From Kaiparowitsia implicata GSE-PSE-MK54-09C (lineage in GTDB: Bacteria > Cyanobacteriota > Cyanobacteriia > Elainellales > Elainellaceae), in the NCBI GenBank assembly GCA_019359435.1, contig JAHHHI010000071.1, forward strand, positions 1 to 64,000: 64,000 nucleotides of DNA. The letters are read 5' to 3'. Numbering within the stretch: the first letter of the stretch is position 1; every line of letters starts with the position of its first letter. Shown here piece after piece: positions 52,830 to 61,535 of the stretch. A program made the translations under genes and the position numbers. The notes beneath the pieces were generated by a model. That model was not told the origin of the DNA. It saw only the letters and a program-made list of their open reading frames with translations, and made no database searches.

Positions 52830-54491
52830 ATGTGTTCATCCATGCTCACTCGCTTTGTTCAGACGGGGTCTCGCCAGGGAGAAATTGCTGAGGTTGTGCT
52901 GCGGCATGGCTGGGATTATATGCGACGGTTGCTCACTGGGGGCAAGGCTGACGAGCCTGCCCTGCCCACGCCCGCTGTGCTCCGCAACATTTTGGTTGAT
53001 TTAGGGCCTGTCTTTGTGAAGCTGGGGCAGCTTTTGAGCACTCGCCCTGACCTCATGCCTCCGGCTTATATCGCGACTCTTAGCACTTTGCAAGCAGAGG
53101 TGCCACCCGTGCCTTGGGTAGAGATTGAGCAAATCTTGCGGCTGCAACTGCCCCAGCCGATGGACGAGGTGTTTGCCACGATCAACCACACGCCTGTGGC
53201 CGCAGGGTCTATTGCCCAAACCCACCGTGCCACCCTCAAAGACGGACGCGAAGTGGCGCTCAAGGTGCAGCGGCCTGGGCTGGATAGTATTGTAGAGCGT
53301 GATATTGCGTTGATTGGGGCGATCGCCAGCCTGGTTGCCCAAACCGAATTTGGCAAGCTCTATGACGTCGTTACGCTAGCTGACGAGTTTGCTCAAGCGC
53401 TGCGAGCTGAGCTTATTTTTACGCAAGAAGCCCGCTACACCGACAAGCTGCGCGCCAATCTCGCCAATAGCAAGTGGGTAGACCCCAGCAAGCTGACGGT
53501 TCCTGGCATTGTGTGGGAGCTGACCAGTGACTACTTGCTGGTGATGGACTGGCTGGATGGGGTGCCATTGCTCACGGCACCCTTTGCCAGAGATCTATCT
53601 GGTGCTAGCCTGCCCCAGCGCAAAGTCGTCGCCGATCTGCTGCTGCGGGCGTTCTTTCAGCAGGTGTGTTTGGATGGGTTTTTCCATGCAGACCCTCATC
53701 CCGGCAATTTGTTCTATTTAGCCGATGGACGAGTAGCCCTGTTGGACTGCGGCATGGTGGGGCGGCTTGATCCCCTAACGCAGGAAGTATTGCTAGAACT
53801 GATCTTGGCGATTGTCAGCCGCGATGCTCAGCGCTGTGCCCAACTCACGCTGAAGCTGTCGCCCTCTAATGAGCGGGTTAACCTCAGCCGACTAGAGAAT
53901 GATTATGATCGGCTGCTGCGGCAATATTACAGCGCCACCCTGTCAGAGCTAAATTTTAGTCAGCTATTCTACGAAGTGCTGCAGACGGCGCGTAAAAACC
54001 GCATTCGAGTGCCGGGGAATTTGGGCCTGTGTGCAAAGGCGATCGCCAATCTAGAAGGGGTGGCGCATACCCTCGACCCTGAGTTCAACTTCCCCGAACA
54101 AATTCGCCCCCTGATGACCGACCTATTTCGGCAGCAGTTGGTGGGAGATGCTCCCATGCCCGCCTTTTTTCGCACATTGCTAGATATGAAGGCGCTCACA
54201 CTGCAATCGCCTCGACAGCTAGAGCTGCTGCTCGATCGGGTCACGTCTGAGACCTTGCAATGGAACATCAGCATTCTAGAGCTAGACGGCATTCGACGCA
54301 CGGTAGACAGCAGCGCCAACCGCCTTTCTTTTAGCATTGTGGTAGGGTCGCTGATTATTGGTGCGGCTGTGGTCTCATCGCGCACAGGGGTAGGGCAGAT
54401 GCTGTGGTTGAGTGATGCGCTGTTCGCCGTCGCTAGTTTTTTGGGGCTGTGGCTCGCAATTAGCATTCTCCGCAGTGGCCGATTGCGATGA
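52830..54491 (+). CDS. AarF/ABC1/UbiB-family atypical kinase
   Basis: This 553-residue protein contains the ABC1 kinase-like domain. The KxGQ motif is in VKLGQLLSTRPDLMP, the Ala-rich loop is in AAGSIAQTHRATL, and the ATP-binding Lys is in VALKVQRPG. HADPHPGNLFYL and ALLDCGMVGRL form the catalytic and metal sites. Two C-terminal membrane helices are present (FSIVVGSLIIGAAVVSS and LFAVASFLGLWLAISILRSG). Relatives act in quinone, tocopherol or lipid metabolism. The start may be ATG 52842. A small gene follows 25 bp downstream. Confidence 0.92.
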   Translation: MCSSMLTRFVQTGSRQGEIAEVVLRHGWDYMRRLLTGGKADEPALPTPAVLRNILVDLGPVFVKLGQLLSTRPDLMPPAYIATLSTLQAEVPPVPWVEIEQILRLQLPQPMDEVFATINHTPVAAGSIAQTHRATLKDGREVALKVQRPGLDSIVERDIALIGAIASLVAQTEFGKLYDVVTLADEFAQALRAELIFTQEARYTDKLRANLANSKWVDPSKLTVPGIVWELTSDYLLVMDWLDGVPLLTAPFARDLSGASLPQRKVVADLLLRAFFQQVCLDGFFHADPHPGNLFYLADGRVALLDCGMVGRLDPLTQEVLLELILAIVSRDAQRCAQLTLKLSPSNERVNLSRLENDYDRLLRQYYSATLSELNFSQLFYEVLQTARKNRIRVPGNLGLCAKAIANLEGVAHTLDPEFNFPEQIRPLMTDLFRQQLVGDAPMPAFFRTLLDMKALTLQSPRQLELLLDRVTSETLQWNISILELDGIRRTVDSSANRLSFSIVVGSLIIGAAVVSSRTGVGQMLWLSDALFAVASFLGLWLAISILRSGRLR

Positions 54492-54516
54492 CTCATTACA
54501 CCAAGAGGATGCCAGT

Positions 54517-54756
54517 ATGTCGAAGATTAATGTGAGTGTGGCGATCGCTGATGAGCACTTAGACCATATTTCAGCCGTCGCTGAGGCGTTGCAATCCCAT
54601 GGATTAACGGTGCTCTCTATTATGGAAATGCTGGGTGTTGTGACGGGGGTATGTGACGACTCTATGGTGGGCACCTTAAGAACTGTGAACGGCGTCGACA
54701 GTGTAGAAGTCGGCCAAACCTTTCATCTCGCACCGCCCGATTCGTCAGTGCAGTGA
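54517..54756 (+). CDS. small conserved protein next to the UbiB-type kinase
   Basis: This 79-residue protein begins MSKINVSVAIADEHLDHISA. It has an alternating strand-helix pattern like a ferredoxin-like or I9-inhibitor fold, with VVTGVCDDSMVGTLRTVNGV in the middle and FHLAPPDSSVQ at the end. Very similar 80-residue proteins are widespread in cyanobacteria. They are often labelled ketohydroxyglutarate aldolase, which the size does not support. ATG 54517 has AGAGGA seven bases upstream. It is probably cotranscribed with the UbiB-type gene. Confidence 0.78.
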   Translation: MSKINVSVAIADEHLDHISAVAEALQSHGLTVLSIMEMLGVVTGVCDDSMVGTLRTVNGVDSVEVGQTFHLAPPDSSVQ

Positions 54757-54940
54757 AGTGCAGCAACACATAGGATATCTCGACCGCACGCCTACTGAGC
54801 ACACACGATCTAGACAAACCACAGCAGACTATAGTGTGAGGCGAAAAGTAGCTTAGCCGTGTAGCTAGCGTTAGGTCTATCCTGGTATCTCCCGCATCCC
54901 ATAAATTTGCCGCTGGACAGGCGGGAGGAGGATTGCTGTG

Positions 54941-54960
54941 AAACCCCTGCGCAGGGGTTT
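54941..54960. terminator. 20-bp palindrome, probable terminator
   Basis: AAACCCCTGCGCAGGGGTTT is a perfect palindrome followed by TTGCG on the plus strand and TTCAC on the minus. It lies 185 bp after the small gene. Confidence 0.6.
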
Positions 54961-55018
54961 TGCGATAATAAAAAATTAAACCAGTGCTTCAATCGCCATA
55001 ACCCATGCACTATCCCAA

Positions 55019-55067
55019 ACCACGTGAGGGGGGCAGATAAAAAACTTATCTGCCCCCCTCACGTGGT
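55019..55067. terminator. 22-bp perfect inverted repeat between convergent genes
   Basis: The left arm at 55019-55040 (ACCACGTGAGGGGGGCAGAT plus AA) is repeated perfectly inverted at 55046-55067 around AAAAC. It lies 58 bp beyond the end of the Fur-type gene and 263 bp beyond the small gene, so it probably stops both transcripts. The stem is much longer and more exact than needed for termination. Confidence 0.65.
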
Positions 55068-55124
55068 CTAAAACTTTTGGTTTGACATTTCCCTTAATCG
55101 CCAACCCAAGCTAGGATGCCCACG

Positions 55125-55577
55125 CTAGGCAGACAGATTTTCGGGATTACGGTAGCCAAAAAAGTCAATTTTATAGTTAGCAATTTTAACGCCCGTTTGC
55201 GCTTCAATCTGTTGCAGCAGGTCGGCAGGTAGGTCTACGTGCACGTCAATGATTTGATTGGTGTCGAGGCAGTTGATGTGGCTGTGGGGATCGCTGATAT
55301 TGCCGTAGAGGCGTCCATCAGCCCGATCAATGCACTCGATGATGCCATTTTGTGACAATGCTTCTAGGTTTTGATAAACCGAGGTGTGTCCAATATCTTT
55401 GCCTTTTTGGTTAAGCCGATCGTAAATTTCGCGTGCAGAGAGGTGCTCTCGCTGCTGCCAAAGCAACTCTAGGATAAAGCGGCGCTGTTTACTTACGCGC
55501 ATCCCTAGCAATTGACAACGATCGAGAGCGTCTTCTAATGAACGAATTGGCCGTTGAGTTACATCATCGGTAGCCAT
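55125..55577 (-). CDS. Fur-family repressor, PerR/FurC-like
   Basis: This 150-residue protein has an N-terminal winged helix (MRVSKQRRFILELLWQQREH, then SAREIYDRLNQKGKDIGHTS, then VYQNLEALSQNGIIECIDR). The dimerisation/metal domain has the His-rich loop DPHSHINCLDTNQIIDVHVD. The two CxxC pairs that hold structural zinc in most Fur and PerR proteins are absent; only three isolated cysteines remain. The sequence pattern is that of the cyanobacterial PerR/FurC branch, a peroxide sensor, but I cannot confirm this without an alignment. ATG 55577. Confidence 0.88.
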   Translation of the reverse strand: MATDDVTQRPIRSLEDALDRCQLLGMRVSKQRRFILELLWQQREHLSAREIYDRLNQKGKDIGHTSVYQNLEALSQNGIIECIDRADGRLYGNISDPHSHINCLDTNQIIDVHVDLPADLLQQIEAQTGVKIANYKIDFFGYRNPENLSA

Positions 55578-56680
55578 GGTTTTAAGCGGGTCCTCTCTAC
55601 CTAAAAGCTGATTTAATCACAAGTTAAAGATAAGCCTCTCCATTCTAGTTGGGGCTAACCCAGTCGATCTAGAAATCAAGGCGTTTTGAGCAGTTATGGG
55701 CAAATTGGGGCGATCGCCCACTGCTGACCTATCCTCACAGGTGCGGCTGCATGAATCGCGTTCGCTTTCAATGAGAAGGCTTATCCATACTCACTACCAC
55801 TTTAACTTAAAGTTCAAGAAACTGTCTATGACAGGATTTATTAGTAGATAGCATAAGTTCGATGCCAAACCGTTCCGCCTGCGTCGCGAGCAGAGCGGTT
55901 TTATACATCTGCCGAACTGACGGAATAGACAGGCAATAACCAGGGGTCTCGTAAGCATTTAGTTGTATACGGATCTTACTAGCGTGTCATAACGTTAGGC
56001 AGAACGCTAAACCTTACCGAACCGTGCATGACCGAACTGTGCATGATTGTGCGAATTGCATCGTTTATTTCAAATCTGCTTTCTTTCCTGCTGGCTGGCT
56101 TGAGCCGATTCTCTGAGTCTGATTCTCAGATTTGATCACGAGCAGCTCTAAAAATAGGCCTGAAAAATAAGATTTTGAGGGTGAGACTTGAGTGGCAGAC
56201 CATACGTTGATTCATGGGCTCATATATGATCTTGAACCTCTGCACTAGTGGACTTAGCTGTTAAGCGATGCGTTCGTATATGAGTTCTAAAAATGTGTTC
56301 TGAATAACATTTTTATTAATTGCTATTGATGGTGAGCAGATTTTTTTTGGGTGCTTAATCTAATATTAACCCCGGTTTAGGAGGTATGGCTTTGGAGCGC
56401 ATATAGGGTGAGCGATCGCCCATGAAGCAATTAACGCGCTACATATAGACTACTGGGAGAGGTCGTGAATCGCACCTAAAAGTTCGAGATGGACATATTG
56501 CACAAAAGATGTATCAGTTTTGCTGACATCGCAATGCTAATCATCAATAGATCGGCTATGATGACAGCGAAGTAAGGTTCGCAATCATTTGCTGGACAGC
56601 GATCGCACATTGTGTATATTGCAGGTTAAGTGCAATGCATTGTTGAACTGCCCCCGCTTGTTTAGGTTTTGGAGTTCGTC
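55578..56680. other. 1.1-kb gene-poor region upstream of the RRM gene
   Basis: It contains a single-module dispersed repeat (55864-55922) and a 15-bp tandem repeat (ACCGAACCGTGCATG at 56016-56030, ACCGAACTGTGCATG at 56031-56045). Long AT-rich stretches at 56150-56370 follow. No coding frame is convincing. It may hold a long leader for the RNA-binding protein gene or an unannotated small RNA. Confidence 0.5.
55864..55922 (-). repeat. dispersed repeat, copy 5 (left module only)
   Basis: On the minus strand it reads CGTCAGTTCGGCAGATGTAT, then AAAACCGCTCTGC...GCGGAACGGTTT. It has the leader and the CTCGCGACG loop of copy 2 at 13608 but no right module. Confidence 0.55.
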
Positions 56681-56965
56681 GTGACCATCTACATTGGCAA
56701 CCTGTCTTTTCAGGCAACCGAAGAAGATCTTCGCGAGGTCTTTGCAGACTACGGTGAAGTCGTTCGCGTTAGTCTGCCAACAGATCGCGAAACGGGTAAG
56801 AAAAGAGGCTTCGCATTTGTTGAAATGAACGATGAGGCGGCTGAAGATAAGGCCATCGAGGAACTTGATGGCGCTGAGTGGATGGGTCGCGAGATTCGGG
56901 TCAACAAGGCTAAGCCGCGTGAAACGGGGAATCGACCGGTGCGCCGTGTTGAGAACCTTTCCTAA
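56681..56965 (+). CDS. RRM-domain RNA-binding protein (cyanobacterial Rbp)
   Basis: This 94-residue protein is a single RNA-recognition motif. RNP2 is IYIGNL at residues 3-8 and RNP1 is KRGFAFVEM at 41-49. The short C-terminal tail (ETGNRPVRRVENLS) lacks the glycine-rich extension found in RbpA-type relatives. Such proteins bind mRNA and are often cold-induced or help localise thylakoid-protein mRNAs. The start is GTG 56681, with GGAG six bases upstream; an in-frame TTG at 56669 would add four residues. Confidence 0.92.
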   Translation: MTIYIGNLSFQATEEDLREVFADYGEVVRVSLPTDRETGKKRGFAFVEMNDEAAEDKAIEELDGAEWMGREIRVNKAKPRETGNRPVRRVENLS

Positions 56966-57388
56966 TTTTCCATACCCGTTATAGTCCAGTTACAGTCCAG
57001 CGCTGCTTTTAATCGGTCAGGCGATGTAGTTTTTCCCTGAGTTTTATGCCGTCAGATCCATGAGCAAATCAAGCTGGCGCGATATGAGAAGTAAGCGGCT
57101 CTGGCGGCGATAACGAAGATGTCGCTAACTTCCAGAGGCGCTGCTGTTTTGGCTAGTTGTGTAGGGGGATGAGGTTCGAGAGAAGCCGAATTCTTTTGCG
57201 CCCATTGGACTGATTGCCTGTCATCGGCTAATACGGCGTTGAGCAGGCTGAGGTCTATGAGTCGAGACTGTCGGATCGTCAGATAGATCGCGGGTAAATC
57301 ACGGGGAAATGGTGCGATCGCCCCGTTCCTGTGAGACGCTAGCAGTACTCCCCAGCGGCGGTTGCGCCTGCGATCTCGGTATCTGGCT
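56966..57388. other. 423-bp gap between the RRM and GTPase genes
   Basis: No gene or clear terminator is seen. TACAGTCCAG/TATAGTCCAG direct repeats occur at about 56980-57000. Confidence 0.35.
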
Positions 57389-58909
57389 ATGTCACACTCT
57401 CGGCTGCTTCAACTCATCCTTGCTCTGCTGGTGGGGCTGGGCCTGCTGCTGTGGTTGGTGAATGTCTTAATTGGCATTTATAGCGGCTTGTCTGCCGTTT
57501 CGCCAGGGCTGGCGATCGCCGTTATTGGCGTTGTGCTGCTGCTGGTGTTGGGGTTGCTGGCTGCACTCGGCTATTACGGCTATCTATTTCTACGCCCCAA
57601 GCGCCGACCGTCGCCGCCGCCGCTCCCTAAAGAAAAATCAGGAGTGACTACAGAAACCCTGAAGGCGGTGCAGCAGCAAGCTAGCCAGGTGCAAGATGAG
57701 ATCTCGCGGCAGGCATTGCTGGAGCGATCGCGCCAAATTGAAGAATACCTAGCTCGCGGCGAAATTCGCGTGGTGGTCTTCGGCACGGGATCAGCCGGCA
57801 AGACCTCTCTGATCAATGCCATGGTGGGCTATGTCACGGGGGATGTGGGGGCGGCGATGGGCACGACTGCGGTGGCGCAAACCGTGACGCTGCGCTTGCG
57901 CGGGGTAGACCGCGAAATTTGGTTGACCGATACTCCCGGCATCTTAGAAGCCGGAGTGGCGGGCACAGGGCGCGAGCAGGCAGCACGTCAATTGGCAGCA
58001 GAGGCTGATCTGCTGCTATTTGTATTGGATAGCGACCTGCGCCGATCGGAGTTTGATCCGCTACGATCGCTCGCAGATATTGGCAAGCGATCGATTCTAG
58101 TGTTTAACAAAACCGATCGCTATCCCGACGATGAAGTGGCCGCAATTGTGGCACATTTGCGGCAGCGCGTTCGTGAGTTCATTGCGCCGGTAGATGTGGT
58201 GACGGTGGCGGCCAATCCTCAACCGGTGACGTTAGACAGTGGCGATCGCCTCCAGCCTGATCCCGAAATTTTGCCCCTCATGCGGCGCATGGCGGATGTG
58301 CTGCGAGCAGAAGGCGAGGAGCTAATTGCCGATAACTTGCTGCTGAAATCACACCGATTGGGCGAAGAAGCACGGCACCTGCTTGACCAACAGCGTCACC
58401 GTCAGGCTGAACAAGTGGTCGATCGCTATCAGTGGATTGGTGCGGGAGTTGTGTCGATCACCCCGTTACCGATGGTGGATCTGTTAGCGGCAGCGGCAGT
58501 CAACGCTCAAATGGTGGTAGAAATTGGCAAAATTTATGAGTGCGACCTCAACGTAGAGCGCGGTAAAGAACTGGCGGTTTCTCTGGCTCGAACGCTGGTC
58601 AGCTTGGGCGTTGTGAGCGGCGCTATTGAATTGCTGACGCTGGCGCTACAAACGAACGTCGGCACTTTTTTGATTGGTCGTGCCATTCAGGGTGCAACGG
58701 CTGCGTATCTCACCCGCATTGCGGGCAAAAGCTTTATTGAATACTTTCGGCGAGATCAAACCTGGGGTGATGGCGGCATCTCACAGGTGGTGCAAGAACA
58801 GTTTCAGCTCAATCGCCGCGATGAGTTTATCAAACGCTTTGCTCAAGAGGCGATCGCCCGCGTGCTAGACCCCCTACGCGCCCAAAACGAGGGTGATGAA
58901 ATCGAATAA
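57389..58909 (+). CDS. membrane-anchored Era-like GTPase with DUF697 domain
   Basis: This is a protein of about 506 residues. Two N-terminal membrane helices (LLQLILALLVGLGLLLWLVN and LAIAVIGVVLLLVLGLLAAL) precede the GTPase domain. That domain has the P-loop GTGSAGKTS at about 132-140, a switch region with MGTTAVAQTVTL, G3 DTPG and G4 NKTD. The C-terminal half is a DUF697-type helical domain (WIGAGVVSITPLPMVDLLAA, then AVNAQMVVEIGKIYE). Function is unknown; membrane or chloroplast-division-like roles have been guessed for relatives. ATG 57389 is preferred over 57362. A perfect 13-bp hairpin follows the stop. Confidence 0.9.
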   Translation: MSHSRLLQLILALLVGLGLLLWLVNVLIGIYSGLSAVSPGLAIAVIGVVLLLVLGLLAALGYYGYLFLRPKRRPSPPPLPKEKSGVTTETLKAVQQQASQVQDEISRQALLERSRQIEEYLARGEIRVVVFGTGSAGKTSLINAMVGYVTGDVGAAMGTTAVAQTVTLRLRGVDREIWLTDTPGILEAGVAGTGREQAARQLAAEADLLLFVLDSDLRRSEFDPLRSLADIGKRSILVFNKTDRYPDDEVAAIVAHLRQRVREFIAPVDVVTVAANPQPVTLDSGDRLQPDPEILPLMRRMADVLRAEGEELIADNLLLKSHRLGEEARHLLDQQRHRQAEQVVDRYQWIGAGVVSITPLPMVDLLAAAAVNAQMVVEIGKIYECDLNVERGKELAVSLARTLVSLGVVSGAIELLTLALQTNVGTFLIGRAIQGATAAYLTRIAGKSFIEYFRRDQTWGDGGISQVVQEQFQLNRRDEFIKRFAQEAIARVLDPLRAQNEGDEIE

Positions 58910-58924
58910 ATCATCCTCAAGCAG

Positions 58925-58963
58925 GCAAGGCATGGTTCGTAGATTCAACAAACCATGCCTTGC
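58925..58963 (+). terminator. 13-bp perfect hairpin after the GTPase gene
   Basis: GCAAGGCATGGTT (58925-58937) and AACCATGCCTTGC (58951-58963) enclose 13 bases. There is no T-run. It lies between convergent genes (GTPase and the secreted-peptide gene). Confidence 0.55.
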
Positions 58964-59061
58964 TGGACGAGATATCGATAGTTTATGTTGCCGAGACACC
59001 GGGCGGAGGGTGTAGTGGAACCTTTGTTTAGTCGGAGTTCCACTACATGCCTTTGGGTGTA

Positions 59062-59214
59062 TTAACGGCCAGCCGCGCCGCCCGACCCCACACAGAAGTT
59101 GCCATTGCGGGGGCAGGTCTCGGTGTCAATATTGCCGCCGATGGCGAATGCGGCAGGGGCGATCGCCCCAGAGATAGCCAATACTGACAATGCAGCAAGA
59201 ATTAAACGTTTCAT
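59062..59214 (-). CDS. 50-residue secreted two-cysteine peptide, copy 1
   Basis: The precursor is MKRLILAALSVLAISGAIAP continuing AAFAIGGNIDTETCPRNGNF and ending CVGSGGAAGR. It has a signal peptide with an AFA cleavage site near residue 24. The mature part would be about 26 residues with the pair C-PRNGNF-C, and it ends Gly/Ala-Gly-Arg. AGGAGAG lies just before the ATG. A near-identical gene (59392) lies 177 bp upstream on the same strand. In the last 24 codons the two differ only by three silent changes, one Ala/Ser change and the stop codon, which implies selection on the mature peptide. I know no named family. Confidence 0.8.
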   Translation of the reverse strand: MKRLILAALSVLAISGAIAPAAFAIGGNIDTETCPRNGNFCVGSGGAAGR

Positions 59215-59391
59215 AGGAACTCTCCTAAACTAAATACAGCAAATAGTTTTCGCATGGTCTTAGCACTCCTGCTTAAATCGAGGCGTGGCCTCAAACCCCA
59301 TGGATGCAAGAGATATCTCAATGGATGCAGCAGCGGGTGAATAAGACAGAATGAAGGTAGATTCGCTTTAGTCACCCTTACGCTAGACATC

Positions 59392-59544
59392 CTAACGGCC
59401 CGACGCGCCGCCCGACCCCACACAGAAATTGCCGTTGCGGGGGCAGGTTTCGGTGTCAATGTTGAAACCTAGTGCCGATGCGGCAGGGGCGATCGCCACG
59501 GCCAACGCCAATACCGACAGAGTAGAAAGAATGAAGCGTTTCAT
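59392..59544 (-). CDS. 50-residue secreted two-cysteine peptide, copy 2
   Basis: The precursor starts MKRFILSTLSVLALAVAIAP and ends in the same NIDTETCPRNGNFCVGSGGA block as copy 1, then SGR. The signal peptide differs more than the mature part, and cleavage would follow ASA. The start is ATG 59544 with AAAGGA eight bases upstream; an in-frame frame from 59631 adds a polar leader that spoils the signal peptide. It lies 245 bp from the divergent ilvC gene. It is probably cotranscribed with copy 1 or separately promoted from the same region. Confidence 0.8.
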   Translation of the reverse strand: MKRFILSTLSVLALAVAIAPAASALGFNIDTETCPRNGNFCVGSGGASGR

Positions 59545-59789
59545 AGACGTGTCCTTTGTGTGAGTGTTGTGTGTGAGAAGTCGTTCGGGCTGGAAGGCCT
59601 TGTCTTGCTTCCCTTTCCTGAACTGATTCAATCATGCGCCTCGTCTCTGAGTAGCCCATGATTGTATCCTGAGATACATCTGAGACTTTGACGGAAAAAC
59701 TGAGAAGCGCCCTCACCTTTTGGTAAAATCAAATGCTTGACATTTACTAAAGGCTTGCTGCCCTGGCTGCAACTAACGGAGAAGACCCT

Positions 59790-60785
59790 ATGGCGCGGAT
59801 GTATTACGACGCTGACGCAAATTTAGATATCTTGGCAGGGAAAACCATTGCCATCATCGGTTATGGCTCGCAGGGACACGCCCATGCGCTCAACCTCAAA
59901 GACAGCGGCATCAACGTGATTGTGGGGCTGTATCCAGGCAGTAAATCAGCAGCCAAGGCCGAAGCCGCAGGCCTGCCCGTCAAATCTGTGTCGGATGCGG
60001 CTGCCGCTGCCGACTTCATTATGATTTTGCTGCCCGATGAAGCGATGAAGACGGTCTACACCAACGAAATCGCAGAGCATCTTACCGAAGACAAGGTGCT
60101 GGCCTTTGCTCACGGGTTCAACATTCACTTCGCGCAGATTGTGCCGCCTGCGAATGTCGATGTCGTGATGATTGCGCCCAAAGGCCCCGGACACCTCGTG
60201 CGCCGCACCTATGAGCAAGGTGAAGGCGTGCCCTGTTTGTTTGCGGTCTATCAAGATGCATCAGGTCAGGGGCGCGATCGCGCCATGGCCTACGCCAAAG
60301 GCATTGGCGGCACCCGCGCAGGCATTCTCGAAACCACCTTCCGCGAAGAAACCGAGACGGATCTATTTGGCGAACAGGTCGTGCTCTGTGGCGGACTATC
60401 GGCATTAATCAAGGCCGGGTTTGAAACCCTTGTGGATGCTGGCTATCAGCCCGAGCTAGCCTACTTTGAGTGCCTGCACGAAGTGAAACTGATTGTGGAT
60501 TTAATTGTCGAAGGCGGACTCGCCACCATGCGCGATAGCATCTCTAACACAGCAGAATATGGGGATCTCACCCGTGGCCCCCGCGTCATCACTGACGAAA
60601 CCCGCGCTGAGATGAAAAAAATCCTCAGCGAGATTCAGTCGGGACAGTTCGCTCGTGAGTTTGTGCTAGAGAATATGTCGGGCAAAGCTGGCTTCAACGC
60701 CATGCGTCGGCGTGAGGCCGAGCATCCTATTGAGGAGGTGGGGAAAGACCTACGCGCCATGTTTAGCTGGCTAAAGAAGGTCTAG
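59790..60785 (+). CDS. ilvC: ketol-acid reductoisomerase
   Basis: This 331-residue class I enzyme carries out the isomerisation and NADPH reduction step of valine, leucine and isoleucine synthesis. The dinucleotide loop is [17 protein letters not shown]. The conserved His is in FAHGFNIHF, and the metal-binding segment starts [37 protein letters not shown] and [12 protein letters not shown] complete the C-terminal knot domain. It is encoded alone. Confidence 0.98.
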   Translation: MARMYYDADANLDILAGKTIAIIGYGSQGHAHALNLKDSGINVIVGLYPGSKSAAKAEAAGLPVKSVSDAAAAADFIMILLPDEAMKTVYTNEIAEHLTEDKVLAFAHGFNIHFAQIVPPANVDVVMIAPKGPGHLVRRTYEQGEGVPCLFAVYQDASGQGRDRAMAYAKGIGGTRAGILETTFREETETDLFGEQVVLCGGLSALIKAGFETLVDAGYQPELAYFECLHEVKLIVDLIVEGGLATMRDSISNTAEYGDLTRGPRVITDETRAEMKKILSEIQSGQFAREFVLENMSGKAGFNAMRRREAEHPIEEVGKDLRAMFSWLKKV

Positions 60786-60845
60786 CCTAATCCTTAGCTG
60801 AATACCACGTCACTCATTGTATTAGTGCTAAAGCCTATAGTCGTT

Positions 60846-60900
60846 TAGCATTGTTTCAGCCCCGCGCTGCGGGGCTGAAACAATGCCACCGAACTAACGC
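60846..60900 (+). repeat. dispersed repeat, copy 6 (right module only)
   Basis: GCATTGTTTCAGCCCCGC and its perfect inverse (GCGGGGCTGAAACAATGC) form an 18-bp stem from about 60848 to 60887. CACCGAACTAACGC follows, the same right flank as copy 2. It lies 60 bp after ilvC and could end its transcript. Confidence 0.65.
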
Positions 60901-60971
60901 AACAGGTGTACAGCTGTATTGAGCATGGTTTTACGTGGTTTTCAGGCGTCCTAGACTTGAACTCTTTGAGT

Positions 60972-61535
60972 ATGGAATTCAGAGTCCGCAACGGGTTTTG
61001 CTTAACCAGTATTCGCTCTGGCGATCGCGCTGCGTATCTAGAGCATCTCAACGACAGGAGCATTTCCGATTCCATTCCAGCTCTCCCCTATCCCTACACC
61101 GCAGCGGCTGCAGATGGGTGGATACAGCATCGCCTTGAGTTTCTTACCACCTATGGGAAAGAGATTTCTTTTGCCCTTCGCAATCCTACTGAGGATTTGA
61201 TTGGCTCAGTTGGGGTAGACGATTTCAGGCTGGGGCAAACTCATCGAGCAGAAGTTGGGTATTGGCTAGCAACGGCCTATCGGGGTCAAAACTTGATGAG
61301 TGATGCGCTGGGCGTTTTTGTTTCGTATGCATTTGACCATCTTGAACTAACACGGCTAACAGCACACACGCTTGCTTTTAATGTTCCCTCTGCCAAGGTT
61401 TTAGAAAAAAATAAGTTTAAACATGAGGGTTGTTTGAGACACCATACTCAAACGCGAAACGGAATATTTGATACGTTGGTTTGGGGCTTACTCAAGGGAG
61501 AAGAGGGCGATCGCCTCAATACCCTCAATCCGTAG
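60972..61535 (+). CDS. GNAT-family N-acetyltransferase, RimJ/RimL type
   Basis: This protein of about 187 residues has an N-terminal strand-helix unit with LTSIRSGDRAAYLEHLNDRS. A core strand ISFALRNPTEDLIGSVGVDD, the acetyl-CoA region GYWLATAYRGQNLMSDALGV and the closing motif NVPSAKVLEKNKFKHEGCLR follow. This is the ribosomal-protein acetyltransferase layout; substrate unknown. Start ATG 60972 is preferred because an earlier in-frame start (60906) adds 22 residues unlike the family, though its ribosome site is weak. Confidence 0.87.
   Translation: MEFRVRNGFCLTSIRSGDRAAYLEHLNDRSISDSIPALPYPYTAAAADGWIQHRLEFLTTYGKEISFALRNPTEDLIGSVGVDDFRLGQTHRAEVGYWLATAYRGQNLMSDALGVFVSYAFDHLELTRLTAHTLAFNVPSAKVLEKNKFKHEGCLRHHTQTRNGIFDTLVWGLLKGEEGDRLNTLNP

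Noticed and set aside
55994-56000. GTTAGGC, which fits the attC R' consensus
   Set aside because: No L'/L'' pairing or R'' box is found within 150 bp upstream.
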